Below, piece by piece: positions 1 to 7,096 of a DNA stretch of 21,314 nt. Position numbers and translations under genes: made by a program. Under the pieces are notes generated by a model. That model was not told where the DNA came from. It saw only the letters and a list, made by a program, of their open reading frames with translations, and did not search any database. The stretch comes from CAZOOR01 sp964581505 (GTDB taxonomy: Bacteria > Bacteroidota > Ignavibacteria > Kapaibacteriales > UBA2268), in contig CAZOOR010000051.1 in assembly GCA_964581505.1 (NCBI GenBank), forward strand, positions 1 to 21,314, read 5' to 3'. The stretch's first letter is position 1. The number at the start of each line of letters is the position of its first letter.

Positions 1-28
1 AAAGGGCGAGGGAGCGAACAGCCAAATA

Positions 29-58
29 AAAAACCGCACCCTGAAGGATGCGGTTTTT
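29..58 (-). terminator. Rho-independent terminator after accC
   Basis: An inverted repeat with arms AAAAACCGCA and TGCGGTTTTT encloses a 10-nt loop. On the minus strand the hairpin is followed by a T-rich run (TTTTTTATTT). It lies 41 bp past the accC stop codon and would end the efp-accB-accC transcript. Confidence 0.8.
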
Positions 59-98
59 AGCTAATTATTCAGCCATTTTTTTATTATGACGAATTGAT

Positions 99-1442
99 TT
101 ACATTTCTTGCCAGTCCACACGTTCCAAATATTTGGTGTCTATATTACCTTCGATAAAATCTTTGTTCTCCATCATCTTGATATGGAAAGGTATAGTAGT
201 CTTTATTCCTTCTATCACAAACTCTTCGAGAGCGCGTCTCATTTTTCTTATGGCTTCGATTCTTGTAGGTGCAAATGTAATTAATTTTGCTACAAGCGAA
301 TCGTAATAGGGTGGTATTTCATAGCCCTGATATATATGCGAATCTACGCGAACGCCATGACCACCCGGAAAGTGAAGACTTGTTATTTTGCCCGGTGAGG
401 GACGGAAATCTTTTTCAGGGTCTTCCGCATTAATACGGCATTCGATAGCATGATAAACCGGCGGCTTTTGTTTTAAAGAAAGTTTTTCGCCAGCCGCCAC
501 ACGGATTTGCTCTTTAATCAAATCAATATGCAAGGCTTCTTCGGTAACGGGATGCTCTACCTGAATTCTCGTATTCATTTCCATAAAATAGAAATTTAGT
601 TTGTCATCAACAAGAAATTCTATTGTGCCGGGTCCATAATAGTTCACGGATTTAGCACCATTAACAGCGGCTTCGCCCATTTTTTTTCGTAGTTCCTTAT
701 CAACTATCGGCGAAGGTGATTCTTCGATTAATTTCTGATGCCGCCGCTGAATAGAACATTCACGCTCATTCAGGTGAACAACTTTACCGTGTTTATCACC
801 AATAATTTGCACCTCAATATGTCGCGAACCCATTACTAATTTTTCTATATAGATATCAGGATTTTTGAAGAATGATTCGGCTTCCGAGCGAATAATAGGA
901 AAATACTTTTCAAGCTCTTCACGATTATTTACAAAACGCATACCCTTGCCGCCACCACCGGCTACGGCTTTCATCATAACGGGATAGCCAATTTCTTCAG
1001 AAATTTTTACAGCATCTTCGACAGTTTCAACAACACCGACACTGCCCGGCACTACCGGCACACCGGCTTTACGCATTGTTTCCTTTGCAACGGATTTGTT
1101 GCCCATACGAGCAATAGCATCGGCGGAGGGACCAATAAATGCAATACCTACATCATTGCAAATCTGAACAAATTCCTCGTTCTCTGCCATAAATCCATAT
1201 CCCGGGTGGATAGCATCTGCATTAGTTATAGCCGCCGCAGTAATGATGGACGGAATGTGCAAATAACTCTTAGCGCTTTCTGCCGGTCCTATACAAACCG
1301 CTTCGTCAGCAAAACGGACATGCAATGAATTTCTATCTGCTTCCGAATAGACTGCAACGGTTTTTATATCAAGCTCCTTACAGGCACGAATTATGCGTAG
1401 AGCAATTTCACTCCTGTTGGCTATTAATATTTTCTTAAACAT
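99..1442 (-). CDS. accC: Biotin carboxylase subunit of acetyl-CoA carboxylase
   Basis: AccC carries out the ATP- and bicarbonate-dependent carboxylation of biotin on BCCP, the first half-reaction of malonyl-CoA synthesis. The 447 residues are full length. The N-terminal biotin-carboxylase domain begins IANRSEIALRI, where the family nearly always has IANRGEIA. The ATP-grasp domain has K116, the glycine-rich loop AGGGGKGMR (about 161-169), H208, E275, E288, N290, R292 and E296 in EMNTRIQVEHPVTE. The C-terminal domain has HAIECRINAED and PGGHGVRVDSHIYQGY. The ATG is 6 nt past the accB stop, so the two are almost certainly co-transcribed and translationally linked. A cytosolic protein. Pyruvate or propionyl-CoA carboxylase subunits share this fold, but the adjacent accB and efp favour acetyl-CoA carboxylase. 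Confidence 0.95.
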   Translation of the reverse strand: MFKKILIANRSEIALRIIRACKELDIKTVAVYSEADRNSLHVRFADEAVCIGPAESAKSYLHIPSIITAAAITNADAIHPGYGFMAENEEFVQICNDVGIAFIGPSADAIARMGNKSVAKETMRKAGVPVVPGSVGVVETVEDAVKISEEIGYPVMMKAVAGGGGKGMRFVNNREELEKYFPIIRSEAESFFKNPDIYIEKLVMGSRHIEVQIIGDKHGKVVHLNERECSIQRRHQKLIEESPSPIVDKELRKKMGEAAVNGAKSVNYYGPGTIEFLVDDKLNFYFMEMNTRIQVEHPVTEEALHIDLIKEQIRVAAGEKLSLKQKPPVYHAIECRINAEDPEKDFRPSPGKITSLHFPGGHGVRVDSHIYQGYEIPPYYDSLVAKLITFAPTRIEAIRKMRRALEEFVIEGIKTTIPFHIKMMENKDFIEGNIDTKYLERVDWQEM

Positions 1443-1448
1443 AAGATA

Positions 1449-1928
1449 TTATTCCGGTTTGATTACAAATAACGGTTGATTGAATTCTACCGGATTGCCG
1501 TCCTTGACCAGAACTTGCTCGACGATACCGTTAATATCGCATTCGATTTCATTCATCAATTTCATCGCCTCGACTATACAGAGGGTTTGACCTTCTGTAA
1601 CCTTAGCACCGACCTCGACAAAAGCGGGCGAGTCCGGCGAAGGTGCCTTATAATATGTGCCGACAATAGGCGAATGAATAATATGTCCCTGAATTTCCTG
1701 TACTGCTTCCTGCTTGGAAGCATCTGCCTGAGGTGTTGAAACCGGAGGCGGTGGAGTAGGAGTCGGGACAGAAGTCGCCGGCGTTTGCGGTGCCAGCTGT
1801 TGAATAATTTGTGCGTTTTTCCCTGTCTTGGAAAGTTTTATCTTGATTCCCTCCTCTTCAATCATTAATTCAGTCGAATCACTTTCGTCAAGCAGTTTTA
1901 ATAATTTTTTTAAATAATTTAAATCCAT
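1449..1928 (-). CDS. accB: Biotin carboxyl carrier protein (BCCP)
   Basis: BCCP carries biotin between the biotin carboxylase and the carboxyltransferase. From the chosen start it has 159 residues: an N-terminal helical segment starting MDLNYLKKLLKLL, a Pro/Thr/Ala-rich flexible linker (roughly 50-75), and a C-terminal biotinyl domain with the signature EAMKLMNEIE, whose lysine is the biotinylation site. The open frame extends four codons upstream to a TTG, but that TTG overlaps the ribosome binding site: GGAG lies 6 nt before the ATG at 1928, so the ATG is preferred. It sits between efp (64 bp upstream) and accC (6 bp downstream), the widespread efp-accB-accC order. Confidence 0.94.
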   Translation of the reverse strand: MDLNYLKKLLKLLDESDSTELMIEEEGIKIKLSKTGKNAQIIQQLAPQTPATSVPTPTPPPPVSTPQADASKQEAVQEIQGHIIHSPIVGTYYKAPSPDSPAFVEVGAKVTEGQTLCIVEAMKLMNEIECDINGIVEQVLVKDGNPVEFNQPLFVIKPE

Positions 1929-1992
1929 ATTCTTCTCCAAATGTTAAGAAAGGAATGTAAAAGTAAGAAAAAAGTCGAATAAATCAAAAAAT

Positions 1993-2559
1993 TTATTCTT
2001 TAACACGTTCAATATATGCACCGGTTCGAGAATCCACGCGGACTACATCGTTCTCATTAATAAATAATGGAACCTGAATGGATGCACCGGTCTCTACTAC
2101 TGCCGGTTTCATTACGTTTGTAGCCGTATCGCCTTTAAGCCCCGGCTCGGTATGTGTAATAAGCAAATTGACATGCGACGGCACATCAACACCAATCACA
2201 CTGCCGTCAACCATAGCAAGCTGTACTTCCTCATTCTCTTTTAAGAATTTTACGGAATCACCAACTAACTCACTATCAACGGGAATTTGTTCATAATCCG
2301 CCATATTCATAAAAAATAATGAATTGCCATCGCGATAAAGATACTGATATGGTCTGCGTTCCACTCTAATAAATTCGATTGATTCACCGGAACGAAATCT
2401 ATTCTCTAACAATTTGCCTGTACGCTGAACCCGCATTTTTACCTGATAGAATGCTCTCAAATTACCGGGTGTCCGATGCTCGGATTCTAGCACTATACAT
2501 AGCTCGCCGTTATATTTGATAACTGCTCCGGGGCGTAAATCTGATGTTGTTCCTGCCAT
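1993..2559 (-). CDS. efp: Translation elongation factor P
   Basis: EF-P binds ribosomes stalled at polyproline and stimulates peptide-bond formation. The 188 residues cover the three beta-barrel domains: the KOW-like N-terminal domain (about 1-65), the middle OB domain with YQYLYRDGNSLFFMN, and the C-terminal OB domain with GLKGDTA and VPLFINENDVVRVDSRTGAYIERVK. The loop that carries the modified Lys34 in E. coli reads RTPGNLRAF, placing Asn33 where the modified lysine would be. No lysine or arginine sits at the tip itself; the nearest basic residue is Arg35. I recall similar PGNLRAF loops from Chlorobi-like EF-Ps. No strong Shine-Dalgarno sequence precedes the ATG. tRNA-Cys is 26 bp upstream on the same strand. 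Confidence 0.96.
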   Translation of the reverse strand: MAGTTSDLRPGAVIKYNGELCIVLESEHRTPGNLRAFYQVKMRVQRTGKLLENRFRSGESIEFIRVERRPYQYLYRDGNSLFFMNMADYEQIPVDSELVGDSVKFLKENEEVQLAMVDGSVIGVDVPSHVNLLITHTEPGLKGDTATNVMKPAVVETGASIQVPLFINENDVVRVDSRTGAYIERVKE

Positions 2560-2585
2560 AGTATGTCTTTGTTAATAATGAAAAG

Positions 2586-2656
2586 AGGTGCCTGTCGGAG
2601 TCGAACCAACCTTCGAGGTTTTGCAGACCTCTGCCTAACCGCTCGGCCAAGGCACC
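2586..2656 (-). tRNA. tRNA-Cys (anticodon GCA)
   Basis: The reverse complement folds as a 71-nt cloverleaf. The acceptor arms are GGTGCCT and AGGCACC. The D-arm is GGCCGAGCGGTTAGGC. The anticodon stem-loop is GAGGT-CTGCAAA-ACCTC with anticodon GCA. The T-arm is GTTGG-TTCGACT-CCGAC. The discriminator base is T, the usual identity base for cysteine tRNA. CCA is not encoded and must be added after transcription. It lies between ispH and efp on the same strand, so it may be processed out of a longer transcript. Confidence 0.95.
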
Positions 2657-2724
2657 AAAAAGGATTACAAATTTACCAAAATTAGCATTAAAAACAAAAA
2701 TACTTATTTTTTTGCTTATTTTAG

Positions 2725-3615
2725 TCAATTTGCGGAAATATTTTCTATATGCTTTTTTACCGCTTCCATATACCAAGTAGGCGTGCTGGTGGCTCCCGTA
2801 ACGCCGACTTTATCTACATTCGCAAACCAAGATTCTTCAATTTCATCAATATCTTCAATAAAAAAAGATTTGTCATTTGTTCTTTTGCACACTTTGTACA
2901 AACTCTTTCCATTTGACGAATTTCGTCCGGCAACAAAAATAAGCAAATCATTGTCATTGGCAAATCGAATTAATTTGTCCTCACGCCCATAAACAGCACG
3001 GCATTGTGTTTCCTTTGCAATGAAACGCTGTTTCAGCTCGGTTGGTGCAAACATCTTCAGGATATTTTTTTCTATTTCTTTTTTAATCTCGAAAAAAGTC
3101 GGTTTGTCCATTGTCGTTTGTGATATTAGGACTGTTTTCTTTGTAAAATCAACATTATCTTGCACTTCATCAACAGTACGAATTACCACACATTCATCAT
3201 TGCAAACGCCCCGCAATCCGATAACCTCCGCATGGTCTTTCTTGCCGAAAATAACAATCTGCCACCCGTCTTGATAGAATTTTGATACCTTATTCTGTAA
3301 TGCCGTTACCAAAGGGCATGTAGCATCAATCAGTTCAACACCTAATTGTGCCGCTTTTTCATAAGTAGTTGGCGGTTCGCCGTGCGCCCTGATTAATACT
3401 TTTGCATTTCTTGCATTGATTTTGTTAAGTTCGGGTGGTGATATAGTTTTCAATCCTTTGTCTTCGAGACGTTTAGTTTCCTTAGGATTGTGTATAATCT
3501 GCCCGAGAATATATATTTCCTTATCCGCTTCATTCTGCAAAGTTTCCTCTGCAATTTCAACGGTACGAACCACACCCCAACAAAACCCCGCAGACGGGTC
3601 AATAGTTACTTCCAT
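2725..3615 (-). CDS. ispH: 4-hydroxy-3-methylbut-2-enyl diphosphate reductase
   Basis: IspH is the last enzyme of the MEP isoprenoid pathway, an iron-sulfur reductase converting HMBPP to IPP and DMAPP. The three cluster cysteines are seen at C12 (AGFCWGV), C100 (DATCPLV) and C205 (ETQCRAV). Substrate-binding residues H42, H78 (RAHGEPP), H128 and E130 (DHAEVIG) and the GRNSSNG motif are also present. The C-terminus has GATSTPTWYME, typical of Bacteroidota-type IspH. The open frame reaches a TTG at 3630; the ATG at 3615 is preferred because it puts the first cysteine at position 12, as in E. coli, giving 296 residues. No clear Shine-Dalgarno precedes either start. tRNA-Cys and efp follow. Confidence 0.95.
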   Translation of the reverse strand: MEVTIDPSAGFCWGVVRTVEIAEETLQNEADKEIYILGQIIHNPKETKRLEDKGLKTISPPELNKINARNAKVLIRAHGEPPTTYEKAAQLGVELIDATCPLVTALQNKVSKFYQDGWQIVIFGKKDHAEVIGLRGVCNDECVVIRTVDEVQDNVDFTKKTVLISQTTMDKPTFFEIKKEIEKNILKMFAPTELKQRFIAKETQCRAVYGREDKLIRFANDNDLLIFVAGRNSSNGKSLYKVCKRTNDKSFFIEDIDEIEESWFANVDKVGVTGATSTPTWYMEAVKKHIENISAN

Positions 3616-3687
3616 TTTTTTCTTTTGCAATTCATTAATAATATTATATCATGATTTAGATTTATTCTACAAAGGAACATATTACCA

Positions 3688-4365
3688 CTACTTATCGTTC
3701 CGCATAAGTTCCTTTGCCAATAAAACAACTTTTTCCGTTTGTTCTACTATTGTCAGTTCAGATGTATCAATTTCAATCGCATCATCAGCCATTTTCAATG
3801 GGCTGATTTCGCGAGTGCTGTCATATTTATCACGTGCAATCAAATCATTTTTAATTTGCTCTTCATTGACCTGAATACCTTTTGCAAGCATTTCCTTTGT
3901 GCGGCGTGCGGCACGAGCTTCGGGGGAAGCAATCATAAAGATTTTAAGTTCGGCACGGGGGAAAACAACTGTTCCAATATCTCTACCGTCCATCACAATT
4001 CCGCCGCCTTTGCCCAATTGCCTTTGCATATCGACAAGTTTTTTTCTAACAATATGATTGGCACTGACCGGACTGACAAGTTTGGTAATTTCCGGCGTCC
4101 TGATTTCATCGCTAACGTCTTTGCCGTTCAAATATGTTTTTTGTCCGCTTTCACTCTGCCGAAGTTCAATATTAATTGAATTCATAAGCTTTGCAAAATC
4201 ATCATCATTAAAATCAAGCTCCATCTGTTTGAATGCAAGCGCCGCCGCTCGGTACATAGCACCCGTATCAATATATACATAATCCAATTTGCGTGCTACT
4301 TCACGCGCCGTTGTCGATTTGCCGGAGCCTGCCGGTCCGTCAATTGCTATTATTATTTTTTTCAT
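3688..4365 (-). CDS. cmk: Cytidylate kinase
   Basis: Cmk phosphorylates CMP and dCMP to the diphosphates. The 225 residues have the P-loop GPAGSGKST at 10-18, the substrate motif YIDTGAMYRA, the GGIVMDGRDIGTVVFP segment typical of CMP kinases, and the LID-region arginines (PEARAARR). The length is standard. Its first 26 bases overlap the 3' end of the upstream HAD phosphatase gene in another frame, indicating one transcript and probable translational coupling. Its stop lies 72 bp before the ispH start, so it may belong to the same minus-strand run. Confidence 0.95.
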   Translation of the reverse strand: MKKIIIAIDGPAGSGKSTTAREVARKLDYVYIDTGAMYRAAALAFKQMELDFNDDDFAKLMNSINIELRQSESGQKTYLNGKDVSDEIRTPEITKLVSPVSANHIVRKKLVDMQRQLGKGGGIVMDGRDIGTVVFPRAELKIFMIASPEARAARRTKEMLAKGIQVNEEQIKNDLIARDKYDSTREISPLKMADDAIEIDTSELTIVEQTEKVVLLAKELMRNDK

Positions 4366-5071
4366 ATTCGTAAAAATGATTTGTTATTACATTATATACT
4401 TCATCTGGGTTACCGAAATCATCAATAACATAATCAGGCTTTTCTGCTTCAAGTTCATTATGCGACGACCAGCCTGTTGCAACTGCAATCACAGTAATAT
4501 TATTTGTTTTTCCGCATTCAATATCGCGGGAAGAATCTCCGATAAGCATCGAATTATTAGAACCGAAATTTTCTCCTTTGTAATAATTGTTTGCACGCTC
4601 AAAAGCAATGCTTGGCAATGCGTTGCGGTCGTAGCAATCATCGCCGAAAGCTCCGACAGGAAAAAAACGGGAAAGTCCGTAAGCATTTAGTTTGGCATAA
4701 GCATTGGCACGAATATTACCGGTGAGCAACCCCAAGCAGATGCTTTCGTCTTTTTGTAAAATATCAAGTAATTCTACAATACCCGGCATTAATTCAATAT
4801 TTTCCCTTGTACAGTGCCTTGCAAAATTATTCCCCAAATCTCTCCATATATCATCAAGTTTATGTTCGATTTGTGCAAAAGGAAATTTAATATTATCGGC
4901 AATCTCTCTGATGATTTGCAAATCAGTCATTCCATGAAAGCTTGGGATATCCACATTATTTATTTCCTTCCCAAATACTTTAATCATAAATTGAGAAAAA
5001 ATTGTTTTGGATATACCACCCTTCATTCTTAGAATAGTACCGTCAATATCAAATAGAATTAGATTTTTCAT
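4340..5071 (-). CDS. HAD-family hydrolase, phosphoglycolate phosphatase-like
   Basis: A 243-residue haloacid dehalogenase superfamily protein. Motif I is FDIDGTIL with nucleophile D8 and acid/base D10. An alpha-helical cap occupies roughly residues 16-95. Motif II is LLTGN (115-119), and motif IV is IGDSSRDIECG (177-187) followed by a GWSSHNELEAEKPDYVI segment typical of phosphoglycolate or pyrophosphate phosphatases. The substrate cannot be told from sequence. The C-terminus is hydrophilic (EYEKNNNSN) and its coding sequence overlaps the start of cmk by 26 bp. It lies downstream of the ssb terminator and therefore probably has its own promoter. Confidence 0.85.
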   Translation of the reverse strand: MKNLILFDIDGTILRMKGGISKTIFSQFMIKVFGKEINNVDIPSFHGMTDLQIIREIADNIKFPFAQIEHKLDDIWRDLGNNFARHCTRENIELMPGIVELLDILQKDESICLGLLTGNIRANAYAKLNAYGLSRFFPVGAFGDDCYDRNALPSIAFERANNYYKGENFGSNNSMLIGDSSRDIECGKTNNITVIAVATGWSSHNELEAEKPDYVIDDFGNPDEVYNVITNHFYEYEKNNNSN

Positions 5072-5080
5072 AATATAAAT

Positions 5081-5111
5081 AAAAAAGCTCGGCTCCCAAT
5101 GAAGCCAAGCT
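5081..5111 (-). terminator. Rho-independent terminator after ssb
   Basis: An 11-bp stem pairs 5086-5096 with 5101-5111 across a 4-nt loop and is followed by TTTTTTATTT on the minus strand. The two imperfect positions are G-U wobbles only when read on the minus strand, which fixes its direction. It lies 22 bp past the ssb stop. Confidence 0.85.
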
Positions 5112-5132
5112 GATTCAATATGCTAATAAAAA

Positions 5133-5567
5133 TTAGAACGGTATATCGTCATCACCACCATCATCTGCTGCCTGTGCGTTGTTCGTTGCGGAATATGATG
5201 TTCCGCTATCAGTAACCACACCACTACCGTCTCTATTCTTCGGGTCTAACAGAATCAAATCACGTGCTTGTACTTCCGTAGTATAATGAGTAACGCCGTC
5301 TTTTTCATATTTTGTTGTTTTGTTCTTACCTTCAATGCAAACCTTGCTACCTCTTTTGACATATTTTTCGGCTCTTTCTGCCAGATAATCCCAAAGTACA
5401 ACTCTGTGCCATTCGGTAGATTCGACCCATTCGCCGTTTTTTCCTTTATAATTTTCGGAAGTAGCAACACTAATTTTGCATACTTTTGCACCGGAAGGAA
5501 TAGTACGTACATCGGGGTCCTGTCCGACATTTCCGATAAGAATAACTTTATTCATACTTATAGCCAT
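5133..5567 (-). CDS. ssb: Single-stranded DNA-binding protein (canonical tail)
   Basis: SSB coats single-stranded DNA during replication, repair and recombination. The OB-fold covers roughly residues 1-110 (MNKVILIGNVGQDPDVR, TEWHRVVLWDYLAERAEKYVKRGSKVCIEGK, YTTEVQARDLILLD). A low-complexity Gly/Ser/Asn/Ala linker leads to the acidic tip DDDIPF, the usual docking peptide for SSB-interacting proteins. The start at 5567 is supported by AGGAG 8 nt upstream; a second in-frame ATG 12 bp further in lacks such a site. It follows a second ssb-like gene by 27 bp, apparently in one operon, and a strong terminator lies just downstream. Confidence 0.93.
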   Translation of the reverse strand: MAISMNKVILIGNVGQDPDVRTIPSGAKVCKISVATSENYKGKNGEWVESTEWHRVVLWDYLAERAEKYVKRGSKVCIEGKNKTTKYEKDGVTHYTTEVQARDLILLDPKNRDGSGVVTDSGTSYSATNNAQAADDGGDDDIPF

Positions 5568-5594
5568 TGCAATAACTCCTTAGCTAAATATTAA

Positions 5595-6077
5595 TTAAAA
5601 ATCAATTTTTTTACTATCAGTGCCGGAAGTTCCAAACACATCGTCCGATGTAAGTATTTCCTCATTGCCGAAGAGCGAAGTACTGTCCGTCGTTTCGGTA
5701 TTTTCTTTTACAATCTCATCAAGAACAATATCCTCATCTCTATTTTTTCTATCAAGAATAATCATCTTGTTTGCAATAATTTCCGTGAAATGCTTTCTCT
5801 GTCCGTCTTTCTCGAAAGTTCTGGTTCTGATTTTTCCTTCAACGAAAATTTTATCACTTTTGCGAAGCAGTTCGGCGGCTATTTCTGCCAATCTGTCCCA
5901 AAGTACAACACTATGCCAATCAGTAGCTTCTTGACGTTCCCCGTTTCTGTTCTTGAAAATTTCGGTTGTAGCTAAGCGAATTGTACAAACCGACGTTCCT
6001 TGTGGAGTTTTTCTTAACTCGGGGTCTTTTCCGATATTACCTATCAATGTGGCTCTGTTTAAACTCCTTGCTGACAT
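5595..6077 (-). CDS. Second single-stranded DNA-binding protein paralogue
   Basis: A 160-residue SSB-family protein, upstream of and co-oriented with the canonical ssb. The OB-fold is intact (LNRATLIGNIGKDPELRKTPQG, TDWHSVVLWDRLAEIAAELLRKSDKIFVEGKIRTRTF, FTEIIANKMIILDRK). The tail differs: about 50 polar, acidic residues end in GTDSKKIDF, so the terminal Phe is kept but the DDDIPF acidic tip is replaced by a Lys-Lys-containing one. The open frame extends 16 codons upstream, but GGGAG 5 nt before the ATG at 6077 marks the real start. Possible roles include recombination, competence or a heterotypic SSB partner; none can be assigned from sequence. Confidence 0.9.
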   Translation of the reverse strand: MSARSLNRATLIGNIGKDPELRKTPQGTSVCTIRLATTEIFKNRNGERQEATDWHSVVLWDRLAEIAAELLRKSDKIFVEGKIRTRTFEKDGQRKHFTEIIANKMIILDRKNRDEDIVLDEIVKENTETTDSTSLFGNEEILTSDDVFGTSGTDSKKIDF

Positions 6078-6181
6078 ATACTCTCCCTTATAATATTTAG
6101 TAATTATTATTAATTCCGTTTCCAAGTTAATTTGTCTGATAAATATAGACGATATTTCACTAATAATTGTTTTGTTTAATT

Positions 6182-6973
6182 CTATAAAAATAACAATTGA
6201 AATCCAAGCCCGAAATATTTTTCCAAATCATTAAAAAACTGCCCGTGCATACTGCGTCCCTGATAATAATATGCACCTACAAATATTCCGTAATTACTTG
6301 ATGTAACAAACTTCAATCCGAATTGTACAGCAGTATTGCCTCTCCATACATTGTCTATTCCGATTAGTTTGAAGTCAATACCTGATACTAAATACAAATA
6401 ATCATTTATCGTAATCTCATTATCAAAACCAAGCTGCGGTGCAACTCTATTCGGCGTTTTGGGTATTATCGAAAATATATAATTCAATCCGAGATAATAT
6501 CTGAACCCATTTACATATTGTGCAAAAACCAAATCTATAAATTCACGACTAAAAACAATTGGTTCACGTATGAAATTATTAACATTATCCGTGTAGCCAT
6601 CAACCAAATGCGAAGAAATATGCGCCAGGCGAAATCGAATAAACGACTGCTTTTTCCAATCGAATTTAATTGCGTAATTCAAACCAAAAAAATAATCGGA
6701 AGTTTCAACAGGAAATTTGAAATTTCCTTCGTGCCGCAAGCGTGTATAAGTAAAAAAATCTGCACCGACAGATGATTTCATTCCGGCTGTTTTGAAATTC
6801 AGCAAGTCATAGCTGGCACCAATATCAAGGCGAAGACTACCATTTGCAGATTGAAACAAAAAGCCTGTACGCGCTTCGAAAGGATTAGCAGTAAGCGGCT
6901 TGAACAGTAACAGTTCTACTGCCAAGCTATTTACCGATAGCAAAACCAACAATATTATAATTTTTCTAATCAT
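6182..6973 (-). CDS. DUF1207-like outer-membrane beta-barrel protein
   Basis: The 263-residue product begins with a signal peptide (MIRKIIILLVLLSVNSLA) and continues as alternating aromatic/polar strands typical of an outer-membrane barrel, ending FGLGFQLLFL. The segment IRFRLAHISSHLVDGY followed by REFIDLVFAQYVNGFRYYLGLNYIF resembles the conserved core of DUF1207 proteins (RxRLYHxSSHLGDE), which I recognise from memory. The usual family length is a little greater. No enzymatic residues are apparent; a structural or transport role in the outer membrane is inferred. It stands 104 bp upstream of the ssb pair, facing the same way. A short inverted repeat overlaps its start codon. Confidence 0.65.
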   Translation of the reverse strand: MIRKIIILLVLLSVNSLAVELLLFKPLTANPFEARTGFLFQSANGSLRLDIGASYDLLNFKTAGMKSSVGADFFTYTRLRHEGNFKFPVETSDYFFGLNYAIKFDWKKQSFIRFRLAHISSHLVDGYTDNVNNFIREPIVFSREFIDLVFAQYVNGFRYYLGLNYIFSIIPKTPNRVAPQLGFDNEITINDYLYLVSGIDFKLIGIDNVWRGNTAVQFGLKFVTSSNYGIFVGAYYYQGRSMHGQFFNDLEKYFGLGFQLLFL

Positions 6974-6990
6974 AGTATATCTCTACTATG
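6971..6990 (-). promoter_or_regulatory. Inverted repeat covering the start codon of the DUF1207-like gene
   Basis: On the minus strand, CATAGTA and TACTATG (7-bp arms, 6-nt loop GAGATA) pair. The start ATG is the 3' end of the right arm and the purine-rich ribosome-binding sequence lies in the loop. The stem is AT-rich and weak, so a regulatory role is only a possibility. Confidence 0.3.
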
Positions 6991-7033
6991 CTATATTACG
7001 AATTATTTTATTATTGAACAATTATTTTATTCT

Positions 7034-7064
7034 AAAAAAATAAGGCTGCCATTTTGAGACAGCC
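7034..7064 (-). terminator. Rho-independent terminator after the surface-protein pair
   Basis: A 7-bp stem pairs 7044-7050 with 7058-7064 (one G-U wobble) across a 7-nt loop and is followed on the minus strand by TTATTTTTTT. It lies 33 bp beyond the stop of the DUF1566-like gene. Confidence 0.85.
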
Positions 7065-7096
7065 AAATTATTAAAACCTACTCGTGATAATAAATA

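Noticed and set aside
1929..1940. TTG start adding four residues (MEKN) to BCCP
   Set aside because: The TTG overlaps the GGAG ribosome-binding site that serves the ATG at 1928.
2510..2776. 88-residue ORF on the minus strand between efp and ispH
   Set aside because: It lies across the tRNA-Cys gene and the edges of both neighbouring genes, and its protein resembles nothing.
6078..6125. Upstream start adding 16 residues to the second SSB
   Set aside because: The extension is not SSB-like, and GGGAG sits at the right distance from the ATG at 6077.
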